Shown here one piece after another: positions 15,474-22,013 of a stretch of DNA of 22,013 bases. A model generated the notes under the pieces. That model saw only the letters and a list, made by a program, of their open reading frames with translations, searched no databases and was not told where the DNA came from. Source of the stretch: Hyphomicrobiaceae bacterium UBA4118 (GTDB taxonomy: Bacteria > Pseudomonadota > Alphaproteobacteria > Rhizobiales > Methyloligellaceae); assembly GCA_002383105.1 (NCBI GenBank), contig DFXC01000083.1, forward strand, positions 9,587 through 31,599. Reading direction: 5' to 3'. Each line of letters opens with the position of its first letter. Positions within the stretch are counted from its first letter, which is position 1. The position numbers were made by a program, and so were the translations under genes.

Positions 15474-16910
15474 ATGAGACCTATGACACCGTCACCCTGG
15501 ATCAGGAGCTTCGCGAGTCTCCTTGGCGGAGCCTTGCTGCTCGCCGGGCTTTGCGCACCGGCCCAGGCTCAGCGCGCGGTGCCCGAGAGCGCGGTCGGGA
15601 TGAAGCAGTCCTTCGCGCCAGTGGTGAAGCGGGCGGCGCCGGCCGTGGTCAACGTCTATGTGCGCCACCGGGTCGAGCAGATGGTGTCGCCCTTCGTCGA
15701 CGACCCGTTCTTCGGGCGCCTGTTCGGCGAGCGCTTCGGCATTCCCCAGGAGCGCATCCAGAACTCGCTCGGCTCTGGCGTGCTGGCCGGCACCGACGGG
15801 GTCGTAGTCACCAACAACCACGTCATCCAGGGAAGCGGCGAGGCTGAGATCACCGTGGCGCTTGCCGACGGACGTGAGTTTCCGGCCAAGGTCATCCTCA
15901 AGGACGAGCAGACCGATCTCGCCGTGCTCCGCCTCGATGCCAAGGGCGTGGAGTTTCCCTCGATCCAGTTCAGCGATTCGGACACCCTCGAAGTGGGCGA
16001 TCTCGTGCTCGCCATCGGCGATCCCTTCGGCGTGGGGCAGACGGTGACGAGCGGCATCGTCTCGGCGCTGGCGCGCACCCAGGTCGGCATCTCCGACTAT
16101 CAGTTCTTCATCCAGACCGACGCCGCCATCAACCCCGGCAACTCGGGCGGCGCGCTGGTCGACATGGACGGAAAGCTGGTCGGCATCAACACCGCCATCT
16201 TCTCCCGCAGCGGCGGCTCGCACGGCATCGGATTTGCGATTCCTTCCAACATGGTGCGCCTCGTGGTTCAGGCGGCGCTCAAAGGCGGCAAGATGCAGCG
16301 GCCCTGGCTCGGCGCCACGCTACAGCCGGTCACCCCCGACATCGCCGATTCGCTCGGCCTCAAGACGCCGTCGGGCGCGCTGGTGGCGAACGTCCACGCC
16401 AAGGGGCCGGCGGCAGTGGCCGGCTTGCTTGCGGGCGACGTCGTGGTCAGCGTCGACGACAAGCCGGTCAACGACCCGCAAGCCTTCCACTACCGCTTCG
16501 TGACCAAGGGTATCGGCGGGACGATCGAGCTTGGCGTCTTGCGCAAAGGCCAGAAGGTCAAGGCGACCGTTGCGCTGGTGGCGCCGCTCGAGGATCCGCC
16601 GCGCGATGGGCGCGATCTCGAAGGCCACCATCCGCTGACCGGCTGCAAGGTCGCCAACCTATCGCCTGCCGTTGCCCAGGAGGTCGGGGTTGACGACGAC
16701 GGCAGGCAGGGCGTGGTGGTGCTCGAGGTCCAGGACAAGACCCCGGCAGCCCGGCTGGGCGTCAAGCGCGGCGACATCGTGCTCGCCCTCAACAATGAGA
16801 CGGTGAAGTCGGTGGCGCAGCTTGTCAGCGTCCTCGATAAAGCTGACGGCGGCTGGCGGCTTTCGCTCGAGCGCGGCGGGAAAGTGTTCAACCTCGCCAT
16901 TCAGGGCTAA
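15474..16910 (+). CDS. Periplasmic HtrA/DegQ-family serine protease
   Basis: A 478-residue protein. A signal peptide covers residues 1-32, with cleavage after APAQA. The trypsin-like domain has the full catalytic triad: His116 in VVTNNHVIQG, Asp148 in DEQTDLAVLR, Ser224 in NPGNSGGALV. Two PDZ domains follow (about 275-370 and 385-478). This is the Do/DegP/DegQ layout of a periplasmic protease that clears misfolded envelope proteins. The ATG at 15474 has GGGG six bases upstream; an in-frame TTG at 15432 would add 14 residues before the signal peptide and is unlikely. DegP and DegQ cannot be told apart by sequence here. rarA follows after three bases, so they are probably cotranscribed. Confidence 0.95.
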   Translation: MRPMTPSPWIRSFASLLGGALLLAGLCAPAQAQRAVPESAVGMKQSFAPVVKRAAPAVVNVYVRHRVEQMVSPFVDDPFFGRLFGERFGIPQERIQNSLGSGVLAGTDGVVVTNNHVIQGSGEAEITVALADGREFPAKVILKDEQTDLAVLRLDAKGVEFPSIQFSDSDTLEVGDLVLAIGDPFGVGQTVTSGIVSALARTQVGISDYQFFIQTDAAINPGNSGGALVDMDGKLVGINTAIFSRSGGSHGIGFAIPSNMVRLVVQAALKGGKMQRPWLGATLQPVTPDIADSLGLKTPSGALVANVHAKGPAAVAGLLAGDVVVSVDDKPVNDPQAFHYRFVTKGIGGTIELGVLRKGQKVKATVALVAPLEDPPRDGRDLEGHHPLTGCKVANLSPAVAQEVGVDDDGRQGVVVLEVQDKTPAARLGVKRGDIVLALNNETVKSVAQLVSVLDKADGGWRLSLERGGKVFNLAIQG

Positions 16911-16913
16911 CGC

Positions 16914-18242
16914 ATGAAGAAGGCCGCGGCCACGCTGTTCGAGGCTGCCGGGCTCGCAGATAGCGCTCCCCGGCCGCTCGCCGACCGCTTGCGCCCCGCC
17001 TCTCTCGATGAGGTGATCGGCCAGGATCACCTGTTGGGTGAGCAGGGCATCCTGCGCCGCATGGTCAAGGCCGGGCGGCTGTCCTCGGTGATCTTCTGGG
17101 GACCGCCGGGGACGGGAAAGACCACCGTCGCGCGGCTGCTCGCTGAGGTCACCGAGCTTCACTTCGAGCAGCTCTCGGCGATCCATTCCGGCGTCTCGGA
17201 TTTGCGCAAAGTGTTCGAGGCGGCCCGCGCGCGGCGGGAGGAGGGGCGCGGCACGCTGCTCTTCATCGACGAGATCCACCGCTTCAACCGCTCGCAGCAG
17301 GATGCGTTTTTGCCGTACATGGAAGACGGGACCATCGTGCTGGTCGGCGCCACCACGGAGAACCCATCGTTCGAGCTCAATTCGGCGCTGCTTTCGCGGG
17401 CGAGCGTCCTGACCTTCAGGCGTCTCGATGAGGCGGCGATCGAAGCGCTATTGCAGCGCGCCGAAGCCCATGAGGGTCGCAAGCTGCCGCTCACCGACGA
17501 CGCCCGCCTGGCGCTCATCAACATGGCTGATGGCGACGGCCGTGGCGCCATGAACCTTGCCGAGGATGTGTTTCTCACCACGTCTTCGGGGGCCAAGACT
17601 CCCCTTGACCGCGAGGCGCTGGTCGCTCTCGTGCAGCGCCGCGCGCCACTCTACGACAAGTCTCAGGACGGCCACTACAATCTGATCAGCGCGCTGCACA
17701 AATCGGTGCGTGGCTCAGACCCCGACGCCTCGCTCTATTGGCTCGCCCGCATGCTCGCCGGCGGGGAGGACCCGCTCTATATCGCCCGGCGCCTGGTGCG
17801 CATGGCGGTGGAAGACATCGGGCTCGCCGACCCGAATGCTTTGGTGCAGGCCAATGCCGCCAAAGAGGCCTACGACTTTCTGGGGTCGCCGGAGGGGGAG
17901 CTGGCGCTGGCGCAGGCCACGGTCTATCTTGCCACCGCGCCCAAATCGAATGCGGCCTACGTTGCGTTCGGGGCGGCGTCTCGCGCGGCGACGGAGAGTG
18001 GCTCGCTGCTGCCGCCCAAGCACATCCTCAATGCGCCGACCAAGCTCATGAAGCAGGAGGGCTATGGCAGGGGCTATGCCTACGACCATAGCGAGGACGA
18101 GGCGTTCTCAGGACAGAACTACTTCCCCGACGGGATGGAGCGGCAGCAATTCTACGCGCCTACGTCGTATGGCTACGAGGCGGAGGTGAAGTCGCGCCTC
18201 GACCGCTGGGCTGCCCTGCGTAAAGCGAAGGGCACCCGGTAA
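16914..18242 (+). CDS. rarA: Replication-associated recombination protein A (AAA+ ATPase)
   Basis: A 442-residue protein of the RarA/MgsA/WRNIP1 family, which acts at stalled replication forks. After the N-terminal RPLADRLRPASLDEVIGQDHLLG come Walker A GPPGTGKTT (residues 63-71), Walker B LLFIDEIHRFN (115-125) and sensor 1 GATTENPSF (145-153). The C-terminal part carries DPDASLYWLARMLAGGEDPLYIARRLVRMAVEDIG, a RarA-specific tetramerisation region. It starts three bases after the protease stop. HtrA-rarA downstream of rplQ is a familiar alphaproteobacterial arrangement. The gene is full length and intact, and it ends 16 bases from a decayed convergent gene. Confidence 0.97.
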   Translation: MKKAAATLFEAAGLADSAPRPLADRLRPASLDEVIGQDHLLGEQGILRRMVKAGRLSSVIFWGPPGTGKTTVARLLAEVTELHFEQLSAIHSGVSDLRKVFEAARARREEGRGTLLFIDEIHRFNRSQQDAFLPYMEDGTIVLVGATTENPSFELNSALLSRASVLTFRRLDEAAIEALLQRAEAHEGRKLPLTDDARLALINMADGDGRGAMNLAEDVFLTTSSGAKTPLDREALVALVQRRAPLYDKSQDGHYNLISALHKSVRGSDPDASLYWLARMLAGGEDPLYIARRLVRMAVEDIGLADPNALVQANAAKEAYDFLGSPEGELALAQATVYLATAPKSNAAYVAFGAASRAATESGSLLPPKHILNAPTKLMKQEGYGRGYAYDHSEDEAFSGQNYFPDGMERQQFYAPTSYGYEAEVKSRLDRWAALRKAKGTR

Positions 18243-18258
18243 TCGTCCCTCGCGGCGT

Positions 18259-18790
18259 TCAGAAGAGTAGCAATTGCGCGTCGCCGGGGGCGAGCTTGTC
18301 CTCCTGTTGACTTTGAATGGTGCCTAATTCCGGAAACTTGGCGCTAAGCTTTTGTGTAAGGTCGGGGACCTTCGAAGCGAAGCTCGGCATGAACCTAAGC
18401 TTGACGGTGCCTGGGGCTTGAGCCGCTTTGCCGAGTTCAGTAAAATCGGTGGAGGTCGCTGAGGAGTTGTAGCCCTCATTGAGGAACCAAGACCGAATCT
18501 GGTCGGCCAACTGGCCTTTCCCTTCGCCGTAGACGACCAAAATGCTTTCGCGTCGTGGCGGGTTTGCAATCGGTGGTGCCACGCCGCTCTTCCGGCCGGA
18601 CGCCCTCGGCAACGTTGAACCGCGGCTGCTGGTACGCGCCCTTGGCGTGGCTCAGGATCTGCAGGGGAACCAGGCTCGACTCCGCTGCGCCTCTTGGTCG
18701 CTTGACGCAAACGCAATTGTTCACCTAGTTTGCCGACAAAGGGGATGGAGTCCCCCAAAACTGCCCCTTAGGGCTGATGACTCCTGCCGC
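18259..18790 (-). pseudogene. Decayed minus-strand gene of unknown function
   Basis: No single frame spans this stretch, but three minus-strand frames each give a protein-like piece in the expected order. They are GDSIPFVGKLGEQLRLRQATK (about 18694-18756), then QILSHAKGAYQQPRFNVAEGVRPEERR (about 18580-18661), then ESILVVYGEGKGQLADQIRSWF onward to PGDAQLLLF and a TGA at 18259. The last piece, about 95 residues, looks like a complete alternating alpha/beta C-terminal domain. This pattern fits a gene broken by at least two frameshifts. I do not recognise the family. A short intact gene starting at TTG 18612 (117 residues) is an alternative reading. It converges on rarA. Confidence 0.5.
18702..18731 (+). 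promoter_or_regulatory. Candidate promoter for the antiporter-uspA pair
   Basis: TTGACG (18702-18707) is followed after 18 bases by TAGTTT (18726-18731). The -35 box matches the consensus in five of six positions and is preceded by C, as is common in alphaproteobacteria; the -10 box is poor. A start near 18738 would give a leader of roughly 210 bases that contains all the stem-loops seen at 18741-18808. Motif evidence only. Confidence 0.3.
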
Positions 18791-18858
18791 TATTCGTAGC
18801 GGTGGGAGAGGTCTGGTCACCCGCCGCCAGGTGGGTTCGGGTCCTTATCGCTCCCGCC
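18741..18858 (+). promoter_or_regulatory. Stem-loop-rich leader upstream of the antiporter gene
   Basis: Three stem-loops follow each other. GGGGA/TCCCC (18741-18745, 18751-18755). GCCC/GGGC (18763-18766, 18771-18774). A 12-pair helix in which CTCC-TG-CCGCTA (18781-18792) pairs with TAGCGG-TG-GGAG (18797-18808) around a TTCG loop, with two G-T wobbles. The 3' arm of the last helix (18801-18808, GGTGGGAG) can instead pair with CTCCCGCC (18851-18858) over eight positions. Two exclusive folds upstream of a gene is a riboswitch- or attenuator-like layout, but GC-rich DNA gives such pairings by chance too. Confidence 0.35.
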
Positions 18859-18951
18859 AAGATGAGTTCCGAGCGCGCATTGCACATGCTTTGCGCAGGG
18901 GCATTTTGCGTATTGCCGGCACCAGGACCGGCGATGGCTAGAGGACCGCAC

Positions 18952-20115
18952 ATGGAAAGTGTCTGGCTGATTTCTGCGCTCTGGATCGGTCTTGCCCTCG
19001 TCTCGGCGCTGATCTCGATTCGGGTCGGCATTTCGGTGGCTCTGATCGAGATCATCGTCGGCAGTTTTGGCGGTAATCTTCTCGGGCTCACGCCCAATGA
19101 TTGGATCAGCTATTTGGCGAGCCTCGGCGCGGTCCTGCTCACGTTCCTCGCCGGCACCGAGCTCGATCCCGTCGTGGTGCGAAAGCATTTGGGCTCCACC
19201 CTTTCGATCGGCGCGGTCGGTTTTATCGCCCCCTATCTCGGCGTGCTCGCTTATGCCCATTATGCGCTCGGCTGGCCATGGCCGCAGGCGCAGATCGCCG
19301 GCATCGCGCTCTCGACCACCTCGGTCGCGGTCGTCTACGCCGTCATGGTGGAGACCGGCTTGAATCAGACCGAGATTGGCAAGATCATTTTGGCCGGCTG
19401 CTTCGTGAACGATGTCGGCACGGTGTTGGCCTTGGGGATCGTCTTCGCCAACTATAATGTGTGGCTCGTACTGTTCGGCGTGGCGACCGCACTCGCCATG
19501 TGGTTCACGCCGAAAGTCATGCCCTGGTTCACCAAGAGTTTCGGCGGGCGCGTCAGTGAGCCCGAGGCGAAGCTTTTACTGCTCATCCTGTTCGGGCTGG
19601 CCACGCTCGCTGCCATCGCCAAGAGCGAGGCCGTCCTTCCGGCCTATCTCTTGGGGATGACGCTCGCCACCTTCTTCATCAAGGAACGGGCTCTGGCACA
19701 GCGTCTCCGCGCCATCACCTTCACCCTGCTCACGCCGTTCTATTTCCTGAAAGCAGGCTCGCTCGTGAAGTTCGACACGATCATGGCGGCGATCGGGCTC
19801 ATCACCATCTTCCTCGCCGTGAAGATGGCGACGAAGTTCGTGGGCATCCTGCCGCTCACGCGGGTATTCAATTTTGGCTGCCGCGAGGGGATGTATACGA
19901 CGTTGATGATGTGCACCGGACTGACCTTCGGCACGATCTCGGCCCTGTTCGGACTGACCAATCACATCATCGACCAGGAGCAGTATACGATCCTGGTGAC
20001 CGCCGTGATCGCCAGTGCCGTGGTGCCGACCCTGATTGCCCAGCGCTGGTTCCAGCCGGCGTTCAAGCCGATTGCCAAGGAGGACGCCCATGTTCAAGAA
20101 AATTCTGATCGCTAG
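18952..20115 (+). CDS. Cation:proton antiporter, CPA2 (Kef/NapA-like) membrane protein
   Basis: A 387-residue integral membrane protein with about 12 hydrophobic segments and no cytosolic regulatory domain. Family marks are FLAGTELDP (residues 65-73), the unwound-helix STTSVAVVYAV (121-131) and GCFVNDVGTVLALG, where Asn153-Asp154 occupy the ion-binding pair position. It probably exchanges Na+ or K+ for H+ across the inner membrane; the ion cannot be read from sequence. The ATG at 18952 is chosen because GAGG lies seven bases upstream and the first membrane helix starts right after it; ATGs at 18934 and upstream starts from 18802 are in frame but not family-like. It overlaps uspA by 26 bases. 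Confidence 0.88.
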   Translation: MESVWLISALWIGLALVSALISIRVGISVALIEIIVGSFGGNLLGLTPNDWISYLASLGAVLLTFLAGTELDPVVVRKHLGSTLSIGAVGFIAPYLGVLAYAHYALGWPWPQAQIAGIALSTTSVAVVYAVMVETGLNQTEIGKIILAGCFVNDVGTVLALGIVFANYNVWLVLFGVATALAMWFTPKVMPWFTKSFGGRVSEPEAKLLLLILFGLATLAAIAKSEAVLPAYLLGMTLATFFIKERALAQRLRAITFTLLTPFYFLKAGSLVKFDTIMAAIGLITIFLAVKMATKFVGILPLTRVFNFGCREGMYTTLMMCTGLTFGTISALFGLTNHIIDQEQYTILVTAVIASAVVPTLIAQRWFQPAFKPIAKEDAHVQENSDR

Positions 20116-20509
20116 CGACGGGTCCGAGGGGGCCTTCAAGGCCCTGGTCGCGGCTTTGAGGCTGGCGCACTCCCATAAGGCGCAGCTGCACATGATCTGC
20201 GTCGAGGAAACTCAGTGGATTCCGGGCTCGCGCGAGGAGGTGATTGGCGATAAAGAGCTCGCCGATCGCAAATTTGCCGAGGTGGTGGCAAAGGCAGAGG
20301 TCGAGGCAAAGCACCATCGGGTGAAGCTCACAAGCCACATCGTGGTCGGACACCCCGTCCCGGCGATCGTCGATTTCATTGCCCGCGAGGGATTCGACCT
20401 CCTCGTCACCGGGTTCATGGGCCATTCGGCGCTTTACAATAGGGTGATCGGCAGCACGACGGACCGGCTCGTCGAACTCGCCCCTTGCACGGTCCTGGTC
20501 GTGAAATGA
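20090..20509 (+). CDS. Universal stress protein (UspA family, ATP-binding type)
   Basis: A 139-residue single-domain protein starting MFKKILIASDGSEGAFKAL. The nucleotide-binding motif G108-x2-G111-x9-G121-Ser (GFMGHSALYNRVIGS) and Asp10 are intact, marking the ATP-binding Usp class. AAGGAGGA (20077-20084) just before the ATG is the strongest ribosome-binding site in this region, and the gene begins inside the antiporter gene, so the two are almost certainly cotranscribed and coupled. Some CPA2 antiporters have fused Usp-like C-terminal domains, and TeaD of Halomonas is a Usp that regulates a transporter. By analogy this Usp may gate the antiporter; that is inference. Confidence 0.93.
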   Translation: MFKKILIASDGSEGAFKALVAALRLAHSHKAQLHMICVEETQWIPGSREEVIGDKELADRKFAEVVAKAEVEAKHHRVKLTSHIVVGHPVPAIVDFIAREGFDLLVTGFMGHSALYNRVIGSTTDRLVELAPCTVLVVK

Positions 20510-20546
20510 CTGGCGCTTGAGGGCAAGTTACGCCAGTTGATGCGGC

Positions 20547-21527
20547 ATGGCAGGAGTTGAAACGAAGACTGTCAGCGCTGCCGAGGACGGCATGCGGCTC
20601 GACCGCTGGTTCAAGACCCATTACGCGCGCCTTCCCCACAGCCGGCTGGAGAAGCTGCTGCGCACCGGGCAGGTGAGGGTCGATGGCGGTCGCGCCAAGG
20701 CGAGCACGCGGCTTGCCGCAGGCCAGGCAGTGCGTGTGCCGCCGCTCCCCGACGTGACCCCGCCGCCGGGACCGAAACACGCATTGTCGAAGGCCGATCG
20801 GGATTTTCTCGCCTCCATCACGCTTTATGAGGATGACGATCTGCTGGTGGTCAACAAGCCGCCAGGGATCGCCGTGCAGGGCGGCACTAAGACCACCCAC
20901 CATATCGACCGCCTGCTCGAAGGCTTAGGCGACGGGCCGGAGACGCGGCCTCGCCTGGTGCACCGGCTCGACCGCGATACTTCCGGCGTGCTCGTCATCG
21001 CCAAGCGGCGGTCGGTCGCGGCGAAGCTCGGGCGCGCCTTCCAGACCCGCTCGGTGCGCAAGATCTATTGGGCGCTGCTGCATGGCGTGCCGCGGCCGCC
21101 GCAGGGAAAGGTCGAGGCGGCGCTGGTGAAGGCCTCGGGTCCCGAAGGCGACCGCGTGCGGAAAGCGCGCGCCGGCGAGCAGGACGTTGCCCAGTCCGCA
21201 GTGACCCATTATGCCGTCGTCGACCGGGCAGGGCAGCAGGTCGCCTTCGTCTCGCTCAAGCCCGTCACCGGGCGGCAGCACCAGCTCCGCGCCCATATGG
21301 CGATCCTCGGCCATCCCATCCTGGGCGATGAGAAATATCACGGCGACAAGGACTTGCCCGAGGGCATCCCCAACAAGCTTCACCTCCACGCGCGGCGCAT
21401 CAGCTTTCCCCATCCCTCCGGCGAGGGCGTGGTCGATGTCACGGCACCCCTGCCCGAGCATATGGCGCGCACCTTTGCGGATTTCGGCTTCGAGGCGCGT
21501 GAGGCCGATGCAGCGGGAGCGGACTAA
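20547..21527 (+). CDS. rluC: RluC/RluD-type 23S rRNA pseudouridine synthase
   Basis: A 326-residue enzyme that isomerises uridine to pseudouridine in rRNA. The N-terminal S4 RNA-binding domain covers about residues 14-65 (GMRLDRWFKTHYARLPHSRLEKLLRTGQVRVDG). The catalytic domain has the RluA-family motif HRLDRDTSG (139-147) with catalytic Asp142, and LKPVTGRQHQLRAHMAILGHPILGDEKY further on. Overall it looks more like RluC than RluD or RluA, but the exact target uridines are not determined by sequence. It starts 37 bases after uspA. rarA and rluC lie near each other in many alphaproteobacteria; here the antiporter pair sits between them. Confidence 0.92.
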   Translation: MAGVETKTVSAAEDGMRLDRWFKTHYARLPHSRLEKLLRTGQVRVDGGRAKASTRLAAGQAVRVPPLPDVTPPPGPKHALSKADRDFLASITLYEDDDLLVVNKPPGIAVQGGTKTTHHIDRLLEGLGDGPETRPRLVHRLDRDTSGVLVIAKRRSVAAKLGRAFQTRSVRKIYWALLHGVPRPPQGKVEAALVKASGPEGDRVRKARAGEQDVAQSAVTHYAVVDRAGQQVAFVSLKPVTGRQHQLRAHMAILGHPILGDEKYHGDKDLPEGIPNKLHLHARRISFPHPSGEGVVDVTAPLPEHMARTFADFGFEAREADAAGAD

Positions 21528-21539
21528 GCCGATGGGTGC

Positions 21540-22004
21540 TCAGCAGCACTTCAGCATGCCGTCGCGGATTTTGATCTCATTCTTCATGGCATTCATGCCA
21601 GGATTCATCTTGGAGCACCAATCGAAGTAGGCCTGCTTGTCGTCGAGCCAACGCAATCCGGTGAACCCGCATTTGTTGGCGATATTGCTGGCGATCTGCA
21701 CCATGGTCTGATCGGCGTACCAATGGCAGGTGCAGTCCTGCAATTCGCTGGCGCGGGCGTCGGCCTCAGACTGGGCGAGCGTTTCGTCGACGATCAGACA
21801 CCAGGCCAGGTGGCCGCTCGTGCCCTTGCCCCAGCGCAAGCCCTGAAAGCCGCATTTGAGCTGCTTGGCGAGTTTGACCGCCTTGTCTGCGTTGTTCGCA
21901 TATTTGCCGCAGAACACGGGGTCGGCGGCGCGCGCGTAATTGCCGGGGGCGAAGAGTCCAAAGGCGGCGAGCAAGCTTAGAACCAAGGCGCAGCGTCTAC
22001 CCAT
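21540..22004 (-). CDS. Secreted protein with two tandem four-cysteine CGFxGLRW repeats
   Basis: A 154-residue protein of no family I can name. A signal peptide covers residues 1 to about 27 (hydrophobic run, then ARA). The mature part is two repeats 61 residues apart. Repeat 1 has Cys32, Cys51 (CGFQGLRW), Cys69 (AWC) and Cys91; repeat 2 has Cys93, Cys112 (CGFTGLRW), Cys130 (DWC) and Cys153. Spacing inside the repeats is 19-18-22 and 19-18-23. The regular cysteines suggest disulfides in the periplasm. Similar CGF-G-RW / WC patterns recur, from memory, in uncharacterised alphaproteobacterial proteins. It is convergent with rluC, 12 bases apart. Only nine bases precede the start in the window, so its promoter is not visible. 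Confidence 0.8.
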   Translation of the reverse strand: MGRRCALVLSLLAAFGLFAPGNYARAADPVFCGKYANNADKAVKLAKQLKCGFQGLRWGKGTSGHLAWCLIVDETLAQSEADARASELQDCTCHWYADQTMVQIASNIANKCGFTGLRWLDDKQAYFDWCSKMNPGMNAMKNEIKIRDGMLKCC

Positions 22005-22013
22005 CTGACATTT

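Noticed and set aside
18542..18799. Plus-strand open frame of 85 codons upstream of the antiporter
   Set aside because: It overlaps the remnant on the other strand, has no family likeness, and runs through the stem-loops of the leader.

Overview
The window is a GC-rich piece of an alphaproteobacterial chromosome. The ribosomal and RpoA proteins, the zinc-type adenylate kinase, and the order rplQ / HtrA protease / rarA / rluC all look most like Hyphomicrobiales (Rhizobiales) or close relatives. This placement is by recognition, not by a search.

Positions 1-14604 hold one long plus-strand translation super-operon: the 3' end of tuf, then rpsJ-rplC-rplD-rplW-rplB-rpsS-rplV-rpsC-rplP-rpmC-rpsQ (S10 block), rplN-rplX-rplE-rpsN-rpsH-rplF-rplR-rpsE-rpmD-rplO-secY-adk (spc block) and rpsM-rpsK-rpoA-rplQ (alpha block). 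Gene order is canonical for the class. Gaps are tiny or negative: there are six start/stop overlaps, mostly TGATG or ATGA. The larger gaps carry RNA hairpins: tuf-rpsJ, rplO-secY, rpsM-rpsK, rpsK-rpoA and rpoA-rplQ. The 189-base adk-rpsM gap has a good sigma-70-like promoter. rpsS and rpsM start with GTG, and rpoA most likely does too. L15 has an unusually long Lys/Ala/Glu-rich tail.

Positions 14605-18242: an 83-base REP-like inverted-repeat element lies between rplQ and a convergent minus-strand gene for a secreted SRPBCC-like protein. Divergent from that gene is a periplasmic HtrA/DegQ-type serine protease (trypsin domain plus two PDZ domains), closely followed by rarA, an AAA+ ATPase of replication-associated repair.

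Positions 18243-20509 look like accessory DNA between rarA and rluC. They hold a decayed minus-strand gene broken over three frames, a candidate promoter with a run of stem-loops, a cation:proton antiporter of the CPA2 type, and an overlapping stand-alone UspA protein with an intact ATP-binding motif. The last two are probably one functional unit.

Positions 20547-22013 hold an RluC-type pseudouridine synthase and, on the minus strand, a small secreted protein made of two tandem four-cysteine repeats with almost identical spacing. I do not recognise a named family for this protein.

Most of the window is ordinary core genome. The parts that deserve a second look are the antiporter/UspA pair with its structured leader, the duplicated cysteine-repeat protein, the REP element, and the competing hairpins at the tuf-rpsJ junction.
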